Shown here: positions 1-11,305 of the stretch, piece after piece
Position numbering within the stretch: the stretch's first letter is position 1
Layout of the letters: every line of letters begins with the position of its first letter
Assembly (NCBI GenBank): GCA_033239125.1
Contig: BSWB01000001.1
Coordinates: 9,684,501-9,748,500, forward strand
From: Fagopyrum homotropicum
Lineage: Eukaryota > Streptophyta > Magnoliopsida > Caryophyllales > Polygonaceae
DNA length: 64,000 nt
Reading direction: 5' to 3'
Notes under the pieces: generated by a model
The model's database searches: none
What the model saw: only the letters and a program-made list of their open reading frames with translations
Told to the model about the DNA's origin: nothing
Position numbers and translations under genes: made by a program

Positions 1-936
1 CCTTGTGTTATCAATGGAAGCACCTCCATCATCCTTAAGCGATGGCGTCACGGAATGGCACTAGATTACTCTAGTTTGTCCTCAATCCCTGTATGGATCT
101 CACTCCCTGGACTTGACTATAGGTTCTGGTCCCCAAGGATGCTGGCTAGGATTGGCTCTAGCATAGGTGTGTCTATCCTCACTGATGGGGTCTCCGCCAA
201 CCAAGAGCGTCTGGGGTTTGCGAGAATTCTTGTTGAGATTCTCGCAAGCACGCCGCTCACCCGCTCGATCATATTCATGGGACCTGATGGGGAAAGAATT
301 GAACAAAAAGTGGTGTATGAATGGCTACCCGACCACTGCCCCGACTGCCTTACATTCGGACACAAATGCAAGCGGATCGCGAACAACAAGCAAACATTAA
401 CAAATTTCCATGAGGTGACTCGCTCTCGCTCCATCCACTCGCCTTTGGAACCAATCCTTCCCACCCCTGATGAATCACAAAGACTGAAAACACCATTCAT
501 CCATAAACCAACACACATAAAAGGCAAATCCAACTCAACCTCAATGAGCCCACCACCAAAAGCAAACAACCGACTCACCACAGAAACTCAGCCCCAAAAC
601 ACTCTGCTGGAAAACAAAACTTCCCAGGGCACTCACATTCTCCCTTCGGATAACATTTCACCTTCTCTTGACTTGTTTGTCCATGGGCATTCCCACTCAC
701 CCACAGTCCCAGCAACCCAAACTCCCTCTCCACAGGAATCTACACCTCATCCTTCTGAACCACCGGTAATACCAGTTAAAACCACACAACCCTCACATCC
801 GACTAACACCCTCTCTCACTCCCCAACTGAATCAACAGTTGTACCTGATGCTACCAATCCTCCCACACTTCCTCAGACCTCTAATCCCGCTATCAAGGAT
901 ACGGGATGCACTCAAAATGTTGTTTATGTATCTTAA
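1..936 (+). CDS. LINE-A ORF1 protein, C-terminal part (5' partial)
   Basis: The frame is open from base 1, so the Met at 55 is internal and the true start lies upstream. The conserved part, ending in the motif SANQERLGFARILV, is the DUF4283-type RNA-binding region of plant L1 ORF1 proteins. After it comes a Cys-His knuckle core, CPDCLTFGH, whose last Cys is not at the usual spacing. The remaining 170 or so residues are rich in Pro, Ser and Thr, with no fold I recognise. ORF1 proteins coat the element RNA and help target-primed reverse transcription. The stop at 934-936 overlaps the probable ORF2 start at 917 in another frame. Confidence 0.8.
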   Translation, partial: PCVINGSTSIILKRWRHGMALDYSSLSSIPVWISLPGLDYRFWSPRMLARIGSSIGVSILTDGVSANQERLGFARILVEILASTPLTRSIIFMGPDGERIEQKVVYEWLPDHCPDCLTFGHKCKRIANNKQTLTNFHEVTRSRSIHSPLEPILPTPDESQRLKTPFIHKPTHIKGKSNSTSMSPPPKANNRLTTETQPQNTLLENKTSQGTHILPSDNISPSLDLFVHGHSHSPTVPATQTPSPQESTPHPSEPPVIPVKTTQPSHPTNTLSHSPTESTVVPDATNPPTLPQTSNPAIKDTGCTQNVVYVS

Positions 937-3900
937 TATATGTTCGTGGAACATAAGGGGTCTCAACCACCCCAGCAAGCACCAGGCTATTCGCGACATT
1001 GTTAAAACCCACAACCTTGATATCATAGCAATCTTAGAAACCAAGCTTACTGAGAACAAGATGACTCAGCTCTCCTCACTTATACCCAACTGGAAACATA
1101 CCTCCAACTTCTCCGCTGAATTCAGATGCCGCATCTGGCTTTGGTGGAACCCGCTCACCACACAAATCACCACTATCCTCAATACCAATCAACTCATTCA
1201 CTGCTCTATCACCCTCACCACACAAAATACCAACCCCACTGCCCCCACCTCTAACCCTAACTTAGAGGGTACCTTCATCTATGCACACAACTCGGCTGAA
1301 CTGCGCTACCCCATGTGGAATGCCATTTCAACCATTAAACAGATTAGCTCGACTGTTCCCTGGTTTCTCATGGGAGATTTTAACACCATTCTCTCCCCAA
1401 ATGAGAAGATTTCCGAGAATCCCTCCACTAATAGCATTCATTCGGATGAACTCGCTTCATGCTTCACTGAAAATTCCCTATCTGATCTACCTCACTCGGG
1501 CTGCACAATGACATGGAATAACAAGTAGTTCCCTAACCGAATATGGTGTAAGTTGGACCGTATTGTGGTGAACGATGCCTGGAATGACAACCTTACCAAT
1601 TCGACCGCTTTCTTTGATACTCCAAGCATATCCGATCACTCGCCTACCATCCTCACCATCAACCCCAAACCTGCCACTGCCCACCGTCAATTCAGATTCA
1701 ATAACTCCTGGGCTAAGCATGAAGGCTTCATGCATACGGTCACATCCTCCTGGGCATTCCCTGAATCCAATCCCACTATGTGCCCAATGATCTCTCTCAC
1801 AGACAAGCTCAAGAGACTGAAACCCCTCCTGAAGCGCTTCCCTAGTGCCAAACTCGAGACTCTCCAAACAACAATCAATAGCCTCAAATCCTCTCTCGCC
1901 ATCACCCAAACCAACCTGCAGAACGATCCTTTCAATGAGGCTCTCATCCAGCTCGAGAGATGCACATTACTATCCCTCCGCACCAACCAAAACACACTTA
2001 CGGACACTCTTGCGCAACTGTCAAAGGCTGCGTGGTACAAGTTTGGCGACCACTGCAGCAACTACTTCTTCAAGGGGATACTAAATAGAAGAGCAAGGAA
2101 CACAATCAAAAGTCTCAGCTATCCCCTCGAAAATTCACACGCAACTACTTTTGACCAGGATGAAATCTCAGATATCCTAACCTCCCACTTTTCTAGCATC
2201 CTAAACCCTCCAAATGTCCTAAATCCACTCAACCACTTCCCTGATTGCCAACTTCCCACGCTGCCCCATGATCTTATCGAATTGCTTAACCGCAATGTAA
2301 GCCGGACTGAGATCAAAGATGCATTATTCTCTATTGGAGATACGAAGGCACCCGGTCCGGACGGTTTTAACGCATACTTCTTCAAACAATCATGGAGTAT
2401 TACCGGTGATGACTTCACCAAGGCGATCACCACATTTTTTCAATTCCGGAACCCTGCCCCCTCACTACAACCACACCTCAATCTCCCTCATTGCAAAGAA
2501 ACCAAACCCTAGTGTTCCTGCCGACTACAGGCCGATCTCATGCTGCAATACACCTTACAAGGTGATCGCTAAGATACTGGCTGCGAGGCTGAATGCTACA
2601 CTTCCTTTAATGATTGGGAGCTACCAAGGTGCCTTCGTTAAGGGCAGATCGATCAAACACAACATACTCATTGCACAAGAATTATTCAAGAAATACAATC
2701 AGAAGCATGTATCTCCGAGATGTGCCATTAAAGTCGATCTTACAAAGGCCTTCGACATGATTGACCACCGCTTTATTATCAATTGCCTTGGTAGAATGGG
2801 ATACCCGATCAACTTCATCAAGCTTATTGATGCGTGCATTACAAACCCAGCATACTCCATCAACATAAATGGCACTCTTAAGGGTTATTTCAAGGGCTCT
2901 AGAGGACTCCGTCAGGGCTGCCCACTCTCACCATCCCTCTTCACCATAGCACTCGAAGTGCTTTCATCCATGCTCATAACCAACACATCCAATCCAAACT
3001 TCAACCCGCACCCTAAATGCTCCTCACCCACCATAACCCACCTTTGTTTTGCTGACGATATTTTGCTGTTTTGCAGGGGTGACATTGATTCAATCAACAT
3101 ACTGAAGAACACACTCAACTATTTTAGTCTCTACTCTGGACTAAAAATCAACGTCAACAAATCCTCTATCTTTCTCGGTGGTATTACTCAGCAAGATCAA
3201 GTCTCCATTGAATCCTTAACTGGGATCCCAATTGGTACACTTCCATTCACTTACTTAGGCATCCCCATCGGAAGTAGACGGCTGAGGCCTGCAGAGTTCG
3301 TTAAGCTCATCAACAACATCACACTCAAAATCAATGCTTGGAGTGCTCGGAAGCTTTCTTACGCTGGAAGGAAGCAACTTATTTCGTCAATACTCATTCC
3401 ACTCCAGTACTTTTGGTGTTCTCTGCTTCCTATCCCTCACAAAATCATCATGAAGATTAATGGACTGCTACGCTCCTTTCTCTGGTCGGGTTCTGATTCC
3501 AGCAGGAGAGCGTTAGTCGCTTGGTCCACCGTTTGCTCCCCGGTGGCGGATGGTGGACTCGACTTCAAGGAGCTCCTCGCGTGGAATAAGGCTTGTATGT
3601 CCAAGCTGATTTTTGAACTAAACAGCTTTCATCCCTCGCACAATCTTTGGACCTCCTGGATCAGCAACAATGTTCTAAAGCACCGCTCTGTCTGGAACTG
3701 CGAGGCAAACTACAAGTTCAGTTTCTCGTGGAACTACCTCATCAAAGTCAAAGACCTCATCAGGCACATCCAAGATACTCACTCCGGTCCTGACTTCATC
3801 TCTTCCGTCGTTATGACCAACGGCAAATTTTCCACAACTAAGGCCTATCACTTCATCCATCAACTTCCCCCTCCAGCCAACCCTACACTATATAACAATA

Positions 3901-4400
3901 TCTGGAGAAGAACCAACACACCAAAGGGTTGCTTCATTGCATGGATTGCTGCACATCACCGGCTCCCTACCCGTACAAAACTTTGCGCCTGGAACCTCAC
4001 ACATATTGATACCTGTTACCTTTGCGAGCGCAGCCCTGAGAACGAATCTCACCTGTTCCACGACTGCGGCTTCGCCATCATCACTCTCAACCTCGTCTCT
4101 AGGTGGCTGCACATTCCTCCCCCATTTCCATACTCGGACAACCTATGGAACTGGCTTGGATCCCTCAATAACAACAAGAAATGCCTCATCTCCATGGTAA
4201 GAATCGCTGCTATTATTAACTTCATCTACTTCATATGGAGGGCCGGAAACGACATCGCATTCAACAACAAGATCACAAGTGAAGCTACGTGTGCTCATAA
4301 CATCATTCAAGCTACTAAAAATCATTTCTCACATCACTGGAATGATAGATCCGACCAATCTACTGCTTGGGCATCCACACTCGGCATCCAGCTGATGTAA
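917..4400 (+). pseudogene. LINE-A ORF2 (endonuclease / reverse transcriptase), broken by one stop and one frameshift
   Basis: ORF2 nicks the target DNA and copies the element RNA into it. The likely start at 917 is followed by the endonuclease opening LNICSWNIRGLN and a GDFNTIL motif. Reverse transcriptase follows, with KAFDMIDH, RQGCPLSPSLF and the catalytic FADD (around 3050), then YLGIPIGSRRL, and at the C terminus a zf-RVT region with CYLCERSPENESHLFHDC. An in-frame TAG lies at 1526-1528. Near 2433-2440, in a run of T, the frame shifts by one base: the upstream frame ends at 2512 and the downstream one runs on to 4400. I see no RNase H domain after zf-RVT. LINE-E, by contrast, has one. 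Confidence 0.92.
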
Positions 4401-4568
4401 TTGGGTCTGGCTAATTGTCCTCTCTTTCTGCTACTCTCATCTCTTCACCGCTCTATCTCTCTCTATCTAATACGTTCTATGCACTTGTAACCAAGTTGGA
4501 CCTTGTTTCCAAGTTGGACTATGTAAATCCCTTTCTGAGCTAATATACATAAAATTTTCAAAAAAAAA

Positions 4569-5576
4569 CAAGACAAAGAAGTGCAAAAGCTAGTTAGATC
4601 GACCTCTCAAAATGGCTTTAGTTGGTACTCGAATAGTTAAATGCAAAGAATAATGCTCTCCGAAAGAATGTCTCTAAAAGGACGTCAATCAGTCTTTCTT
4701 TTCCGAGAGATTTTCCAGCCGAAGGTACAAAAGAACAACGGGCTTCATATTTTCACCCCAAATTAAGGAGAAAAGGGGTGGATAAAGGGATGTATTTGGG
4801 TTAAATGGGTGGATGGTTGTGACTAGTAGGAGGAGGTGATTGATTGATTTGTGTAAAATGGGTGGAATTAAGATTGGGCAATGGGTGGAAATAAGATTGG
4901 GCAAGAACAATAACTAGAATGTTATGTCCTGTTCTTACCAACTGACACAAATCCCTAGGTTTTAACCCTATTTTTGACTTGGACTATAAATAGTTGTTTG
5001 TAGACAAAAATATGTATCTTCCTCTTTTCCCTTTCTATAATAAGATTGAAAAAAACATTAAGATTGAATTTTATTCAAGGTTTTCGTTTGAAGTTCTCGT
5101 ATCTTTATTCTCTTTGTGATTATGCTTCATCTATTTTTTTTATTTATCTCGTGTCTAGTTAGATCTCTTTTGTATGGTTGGGTTGAAATTCTCAATCTAT
5201 GATTCAAATGTCATAATTTTGATTATGTATGATTGATGATAATCTGCTTTGATTTGAGTCAATATTTAGAGGATGTAATGTGAATCGTGCTACTCAGCTC
5301 TCGTTCACTTATTAAATGAGCCGACATTCATATTTTAATTTTGTTAAAATCTAATGTAGACTTGAATCTGAGTCTTTTATAAATGAGTTTAACATAAAAA
5401 TTTAAAGATATTTAACGAATACTATACAAGAATTTACGCAAGGCCTCTAATTAAACTAAAATTTGGCATAGACTTAGAAGGATTCAAAGTCACGATGCTA
5501 CTTTTCCCTCCTTGCAAACAATTACTCCATTTTTATGGGCTGATAATCAACAAAGACCCATGCATCTTCCACACTC
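4569..5576. other. Intergenic, with RLP-linked upstream repeat
   Basis: I see no gene here. The segment at about 5120-5275 (from 'gattatgcttcatctatttt' to 'aatatttagagg') recurs at about 35258-35410 upstream of psiRLP-2, so it belongs to the duplicated 5' flank of the RLP family. A stretch at 4980-5100 has a TATA-like box (actataaata) and an A-rich end that could be an old LTR, but I found no partner copy. Confidence 0.5.
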
Positions 5577-5583
5577 TATAAAT
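5577..5583 (+). promoter_or_regulatory. Probable TATA box of RLP-A
   Basis: TATAAAT lies 68 bp before the ATG at 5645. The equivalent position in RLP-B, RLP-C and psiRLP-1 holds TATATAAA, 75 bp before the ATG and inside the same family-wide leader sequence, so this is the homologous but slightly weaker box. Confidence 0.6.
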
Positions 5584-5644
5584 GGAGTCTTAATGTTTGA
5601 TGACAATCAACAAACCCATTTTCCATACTCACTGCAACAAAACA

Positions 5645-7615
5645 ATGCATCTTTTCGCAATCCAATCATCAGTAAATTTTGTCTGTGTTCTTTTGCTTCA
5701 ATATGTCAAACTAGTATTGTGTTATCAACAAGTTTGTAACCATCAAGATCAATCTTCCCTTCTCACTTTCTTCGCTACCATTCAAACTTCTTCTTCTCGG
5801 CCACTCATCTGGTCTTTTACTGTAAGTTGTTGTCAATGGGAAGGGGTACAATGCAATGCTAAAGGTAGGGTCAAACATTTAAAGTTGCCATCACGAAGCC
5901 TAAAAGGAAACTTTACTCTACCTTTTGGGAGCTTTGCTAACCTTACTTATCTTAATCTCTCTGATAATTCTCTTTCCGGACCTATACCATGGTTTTTATG
6001 TTCGAGTTCATCACTTGAAACCCTAGATTTATCTTATAATCATTTAAGTGGTCCAATTTCTTCTGAAATAGGTGGATGCTTGAAGCTCAAAGTTCTTCGA
6101 GCAATATCTAACTCACTATCAGGGTCCATTCCAAATGTTGTCTTCGGGTTAAAGAAATTAACCGAGATATCATTTTCGGGTAATAACTTTCATGGAAGCA
6201 TCAAAGAGGGAATTGTGAGGCTTACCAATCTTAGAGTTATAGATTTTTCGTCAAATAGCATTTCCGGTCATATTCCTTTCGAGATCGGTAAGCTCTCGTA
6301 TTTGCAAAAGCTCTATCTTTCGGATAACAATCTTAGCGGTCCTATCTCGTCAAGCTTAATGAGATGTACAAATATGAGGGAAATAAGATTACGAAACAAT
6401 GTCTTAGAAGGAGAAATTTCCAAATTAGACTGGTCCAGACTTGGTCAACTTCAAAAACTCGATCTTATGAATAACACATTCAATGGTAGCTTACCAGAAA
6501 GCATATATTCATGCAAGCTACTTGTGGCATATCGAGTAACGAAGAACAATTTTACGGGCCAAATGTCACCCAAAATTATTGAGTTTAAGTCTCTATCATT
6601 TCTTTCCCTTGCTTACAATTCACTTACAAATCTATCAACAATGCTTACATTGCTAGCAAATTGCGAAAAGCTAAGTTTTGTCTCCATAGGTGGGAACTTC
6701 TTCGGGGAAGCCCTACCAAGCAATAAGAGCTTCCTTGGTCCGGAAAAATTTTCAAACTTGTACTATTTTTCTCTTGATAGTTGTAATCTTACAGGTTTAT
6801 TCCCACAGTGGCTATCCCATATTAGGTCACTCCGATATATAACATTGGGAGGTAACAAGATAACAGACAAAATTCCACCTTGGTTAGGGACTTTACCTAA
6901 CCTTCTCCATTTACGTTTAGATGAGAACAATCTGTTTGGGGAAATTCCACAACAACTGTGTAAATTGCCAGCATTGATCTTAGCAAATACAGACCCAAAA
7001 CTAATACATATTCATCTTGAGCTTCCTATTTATGGTTATATACAGAGCTTCAACCAGTACCTTGAGATCACAACCATTACTCCGGTTTTGGATCTTGAAT
7101 CTAATCATTTAAGTGGTCATATTTCATCAGAGATTAGCCATTTACAAAGTCTTCGAGAATTATATCTCGGAAATAATCACTTTTTGAGCTCAATTCCGGA
7201 TGATATCTCTAATATGAAGAATTTGGAGATTCTAGATCTATCAAGAAACAATTTGACCGGAGAGATACCCACGTCGCTCGAAAAACTTGATTTCTTGTCG
7301 GAATTTGATGTATCTTTCAACGATCTCAAAGGACCGATACCAACTAGTGGCCAATTCACTACTTTCGAGGCATCTAGCTATGAAGGCAATCCAGGCCTGT
7401 GTGGCGATCTCTTGCAACGCCCTTGTTCCAATAGAGTAGAACCAAAAGCAAAGGATGAAACTCATCTTAAGACTGAAACTGGCAACAAGCAAGCATATCT
7501 GAATGGGGCCTTTGTCGGTTTTGCGTCGGAATTTTCAGGTGTTGTTGCAATTATGGGATCCTATATTTGGTACAAGGTTTGCACTGCCTCTGTAAGAAGT
7601 GGATTGTTCAACTGA
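5645..7615 (+). CDS. RLP-A, LRR receptor-like protein of PSY1R/RLP2 type, no kinase
   Basis: A 656-residue cell-surface receptor-like protein. I chose the Met at 5645 because RLP-B and RLP-C start at the same place (MHLF.IQSS) and a signal peptide follows (about residues 1-27). The cap has VCNHQDQSSLL and SCCQWEGVQC with paired Cys. Then come 15 LRRs of the LxxNxLxGxIP type, a short island with HLELPIYGY, 4 more LRRs, NPGLCG, and one membrane span near the C terminus. The tail is about 10 residues with no kinase, so signalling would need a partner kinase; SOBIR1-like partners are known for RLPs. The membrane span reads GFASEFSG where the other copies have GFASGFSG, which puts a Glu in the span. 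The ligand is unknown. PSY1R/RLP2-3 likeness rests on the cap and island. Confidence 0.9.
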   Translation: MHLFAIQSSVNFVCVLLLQYVKLVLCYQQVCNHQDQSSLLTFFATIQTSSSRPLIWSFTVSCCQWEGVQCNAKGRVKHLKLPSRSLKGNFTLPFGSFANLTYLNLSDNSLSGPIPWFLCSSSSLETLDLSYNHLSGPISSEIGGCLKLKVLRAISNSLSGSIPNVVFGLKKLTEISFSGNNFHGSIKEGIVRLTNLRVIDFSSNSISGHIPFEIGKLSYLQKLYLSDNNLSGPISSSLMRCTNMREIRLRNNVLEGEISKLDWSRLGQLQKLDLMNNTFNGSLPESIYSCKLLVAYRVTKNNFTGQMSPKIIEFKSLSFLSLAYNSLTNLSTMLTLLANCEKLSFVSIGGNFFGEALPSNKSFLGPEKFSNLYYFSLDSCNLTGLFPQWLSHIRSLRYITLGGNKITDKIPPWLGTLPNLLHLRLDENNLFGEIPQQLCKLPALILANTDPKLIHIHLELPIYGYIQSFNQYLEITTITPVLDLESNHLSGHISSEISHLQSLRELYLGNNHFLSSIPDDISNMKNLEILDLSRNNLTGEIPTSLEKLDFLSEFDVSFNDLKGPIPTSGQFTTFEASSYEGNPGLCGDLLQRPCSNRVEPKAKDETHLKTETGNKQAYLNGAFVGFASEFSGVVAIMGSYIWYKVCTASVRSGLFN

Positions 7616-7989
7616 TAAAACTTTGTAGTGAGTCTGTTGTATGAAGGTTAATAATACAACCAGCTTGTTTGATGTGTACCAATTTGTTGTACATGAAATA
7701 GTACAAAATTTGTATTGAGTTTGTTGTACGAAGATATTACGATTCAACAATATTACGTTACCTTTATTAGAGTTATATTTTTCCTATGTAAAACAACTTT
7801 TGACAATTAACCTATACTATTATAAGACTTATTTATTTGCTTCTAGATCAACATGGTGTAATTTTGTTTTTTGTTTTTTTTGTTTTTCGTTTTTTCTAGT
7901 TCTTCATGACAATTAGTCCATCTACCAATTTATTCGATCTTTTGATATATTAGATGGCGTGTTGTCTAATACAACGAACCACTTTCCTC
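7616..7989. other. RLP-A 3' flank
   Basis: No gene. The first 130 bp contain the family 3' signature (tgtatgaaggttaataatac, then a GTTTGATxTGTAC motif) also found after RLP-B, RLP-C, psiRLP-1 and psiRLP-2. The rest is T-rich and leads into the truncated 5' end of LINE-B. Confidence 0.6.
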
Positions 7990-9958
7990 TATACCATGCG
8001 GACTTCCGACCCATATCCTGTTGCAACACCTCTTATAAAGTCATCACAAAGCTCCTTGTTGGGAAGCTGAATTCGGCTCTTCCCTCTATCATTAGCAGAT
8101 CTTAGGGAGCCTTCGTTAAGGGTCGCTCTATTAAGCACAACGTGCTCATTTGCCAAGAGTTGTTCAAGAAATATAATCAACGCAGAATCTCCCCTAGAAG
8201 CGCTCTCAAAATCGACATTTCTAAGGCATTTGATTCCATCGACCACAGATTCATTCATCACTGCCTTAGAAGAATGGGCTTTCCGGAAAAGTTCATCAGA
8301 CTGGTTGACTCTTGCATCTCCACTCAAACCTTCTCGGTTAACATTAACGGATCCCTCCACGGTTTCTTCAGGATCTCTCGAGGTCTCAGGCAGGGTTGCC
8401 CTCTCTCTCCACCCCTCTTTGTCATAGCGATGGAGGTGCTCACCTCCATGCTCACCACCAACACATCAAATCCCGACTTCAACGCCCACCCCAAATGTTC
8501 CTCGCCCAAACTCACCCACCTTTGTTTTGCTGACGATCTGCTACTTTTTTGCATGGGTGGCATCACTTCTATAAACATAAAGAACACCTTGGACCACTTT
8601 GGCAGATACTCTGGGCTCCTCCTGAACCCCTCCAAGTCGGCCCTTTTCCTTGGTGGGATCTCATCCGACGATAGTGAACGTCTCTCTATTGCGTCTTGGT
8701 TGCCGATTGGATCCCTCTCATTCACCTATCTGGGCATTCCAGTGGGTAGCAAACGCTTAAACATCAGAGAATTCTCTCCTCTCATCTCAAAGATCACAAG
8801 CAAAATAAACTCTTGGAGCGCCAGATGTCTCTCCTACGCAGGCAGAAAACAGATTGTTGCTTCCATTCTCATGTCAATCCACCTCTATTGGAGCTATGTC
8901 CTGCCTATTCCTATGTCCATCATTCTCAAAATCCAAGGGCTGCTTCGCTCCTTCCTCTGGTCCGGTAAATCGTCTTCTGCCCGCTCACTAATTGCCTGGG
9001 ATGTCGTCTGCAACTCCTATGCGGATGGGGGACTCGGCTTTAAAGAGATCCTATCCTGGAACAAAGCCTGCATCTCTAAAAAAATCTACGACCTCACCTC
9101 GCTTAATTCAACCGCAAATCTATGGACCGAATGGGTAAGCAACAATATACTTAAAGGTTCATCGATATGGCTCTACCCTCCTTCCTACAAGCACAACTTC
9201 GTTTGTTGTTCAATGATCAAGATCAGAGATGAACATCTGAGCATAACCTCAGGCCCCAATTCGTGCATATCACTACCAGCCCGAGTGGTAGATTCAAAAC
9301 CTCTATTGCTTACAATATCATCTAGAAGCCCCGTCCGACCTCCACTCCTTTTGAGCTGCACCACATCTGGAAAGGGACAAATATCCCTAAATGCAGCTTC
9401 ATCACTTGGATCCCTAGCCACAATCGTCTCCCTACCCTCTCTAAACTCCTCCTATGGAACATCATTCAGGAAGATACTTGCAAGCTTTGTAACTCTCATA
9501 AGGAAGATCGGGATCATCTTCTTCACAACTGTAGCTACTCCACTCTTGTTCTTGACCTCGTCTCTAGATGGACCCGCAACCCCCCTCCTTACCCTTACAA
9601 TCAAAATATTTGGGGATGGATCCGCTCCCTCAAACCTAAGAAGCATGACCTCATAACCCACATCCGTATCTCATCCATTTCTAGCTTTGTCTACTTCGTT
9701 TGGAAAGTTAGGAATGATCTCATCTACAACAACACGTCCACTCACCCTTCATCTTGTGTGTTGTCCGTCATCAATGCTACTAAAACCTTTGCCGCTTGCA
9801 ACTGGAAAGATCGATCCCCCAACTCCATCACGTGGGGCAACATTCTTGACATTCATTTTGTTTAATCTGCTTTGTAATCTGTTTTCCTTTGGTCTAGTAG
9901 ACCACCCACTCTTGTAAATGTTCTCCGGTTACAAATATTAAACTTTTCAAAAAAAAAA
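7990..9958 (+). pseudogene. LINE-B, 5'-truncated LINE with broken reverse transcriptase ORF
   Basis: The piece starts inside reverse transcriptase at DFRPISCCNT (8001) and ends in an A-run at 9949-9958. A TAG at 8103-8105 replaces the Gln of the conserved QGAFVKGRSIKHN stretch; CAG to TAG is a single transition. The catalytic FADD is present near 8530. The motif SINILKNTL has lost one codon. Around 9280 the frame shifts; the zf-RVT and C-terminal region then continue in another frame to about 9864, with at least one more stop. Truncation at the 5' end is normal for target-primed insertion. It lies just after RLP-A and is not needed by it. Confidence 0.9.
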
Positions 9959-10887
9959 TCTACTCTTTCCCTTTTTTCAAACAATCGATATTGCACATTT
10001 TATTAATGTCATAAAATTCTCTAACATTTATAAATATCATATTTTGGTAGTATTATATTGCTCAAGTTCTGGTGGTTGGGAGGAAGTTTTATACATTGGC
10101 CTTGAAGGGTCAATTCCTGTATCAGTGAACTAAAACCTGGAATAAAACTGAATGTTTTGATTGAATTGACAAATATAATATTGCCGACGCAACTAGTGCA
10201 GGTTTTGCTTTCAATCTTATTCATATAGATTTAACTTTAATATACCTATATGAAATAAAATAGTTTGTGTTTTTCTTACTCTTGTTTCTTATTTTAAGGT
10301 TTATCTTTATTTAAACTTTTTTTTTTACAAAACCTTCGATTCCTTTTTTGTACCTCTACTATTTGGCCTTTTTTGAAATTTCTCTCAAAACTGAATTAGT
10401 TAAGAACAATTGGAACCTAGAACCTTGAATCTTTTATCTTTTTCAAAACCTTATTTTGACCCCAAACTACCTTGTTGAAGTAAATTATCCAACAAACACT
10501 TGATATTTGAGTAAAGTGGAAGAACAAGAGGAATAAGTGAGGATATGTGGATCTCTCATATCAAATATTTTTGGCTGAATTTGCAATGTGGGCCTTTTAC
10601 AATGTAGAGTTTAGATTTAGGGTCTCTCATCATTTCATTTAGAAAATGGGCTCCTATTGTAAAAAAAATCAGAAAAGTAAGGGACATAGGTTTCATTTGA
10701 TTTGATGGGTGACATGTAGAAAAAATCAGAAAATAGTTCAATCAATTCAGTCAACCCATCTTTTTCCCTCCTTTGTCCCTTCTTCTTCCCTCCTTTCAAA
10801 CCTAAATTTATTTCTGGGTATCCATATGCAACTCTTTTCTTCTTCCCATTGAAACGCAGAAATCTGGACTGTTTGTTGAGCTTCTTC
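9959..10887. other. AT-rich intergenic region, no clear gene
   Basis: No frame here has convincing family features. A short stretch at 10081-10135 can be read as a GLEGSIP-like LRR piece, which is too little to call. Several homopolymer runs are present. Confidence 0.4.
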
Positions 10888-11305
10888 TTCACCGGAATGT
10901 ATTTGTGGGTAAGTAGTGTTTGTTCCTATTTCTGGGTAATCTCAAACTTCTTGGGTAATGTATTTGTGGGTAATCTGAAACTTCTCATCTCTTCTTTTTG
11001 TGAATCTAAAACACTGAAACTTCCTGTTCTATTTGTGGGTAAGCAATGTTTGTTTACATTTTCTATTTGTGGGTAAGCAGTGTTTGTTTGTATCCATGGA
11101 TAATCTCCAACTTCTCATCTTCCTGGGTAATGTATTTCGGGGTAAGCTGAAACTTCTCATCTTCCTGGGTAATGTATTTCGGGGTACTCTAAAACAGTCA
11201 AACTTTTTGGGTAATGTCAAACTTCTTGGGTAATCTATTTCTGGATAATCTCAAAATTCCTGGGTAATGTATTCCTGGGTAATCTATTTGTGGGTAAGCA
11301 TTGTT
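10888..11305 (+). repeat. Degenerate minisatellite built on GGGTAA units
   Basis: The words GGGTAATGTATTT, GGGTAATCT and GGGTAAGC recur about fifteen times, mixed with 'aaacttctcatct'. The clearest unit is about 42 bp, repeated at 11121-11162 and 11163-11204. It reads into several short open frames that are only repeat translations. It is not the plant telomere repeat TTTAGGG. Confidence 0.7.

Larger units (their letters stand above)
1..4568 (+). mobile_element. LINE-A, long plant L1-type non-LTR retrotransposon, 5' end outside window
   Basis: The element has the plant L1 order: an ORF1 nucleic-acid-binding protein, then an ORF2 with endonuclease, reverse transcriptase and a C-terminal zinc-binding domain, then a short 3' UTR and an A-run at 4560-4568. 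The start lies before base 1. ORF2 has one in-frame stop and one frameshift, so this copy cannot make its own enzyme. It is the most complete LINE here and the best reference for the shorter pieces B, C, D, F and G, which share motifs such as YLGIPIGS and SYAGR. I see no target duplication because the left end is missing. Confidence 0.93.

Noticed and set aside
5597..5644. Longer N terminus for RLP-A
   Set aside because: The extra 16 residues would come from the family leader, and they would place a non-signal segment before the signal peptide.
10081..10135. LRR-kinase fragment (GLEGSIP-like)
   Set aside because: Too short, with an immediate stop in the frame. The resemblance could be chance.
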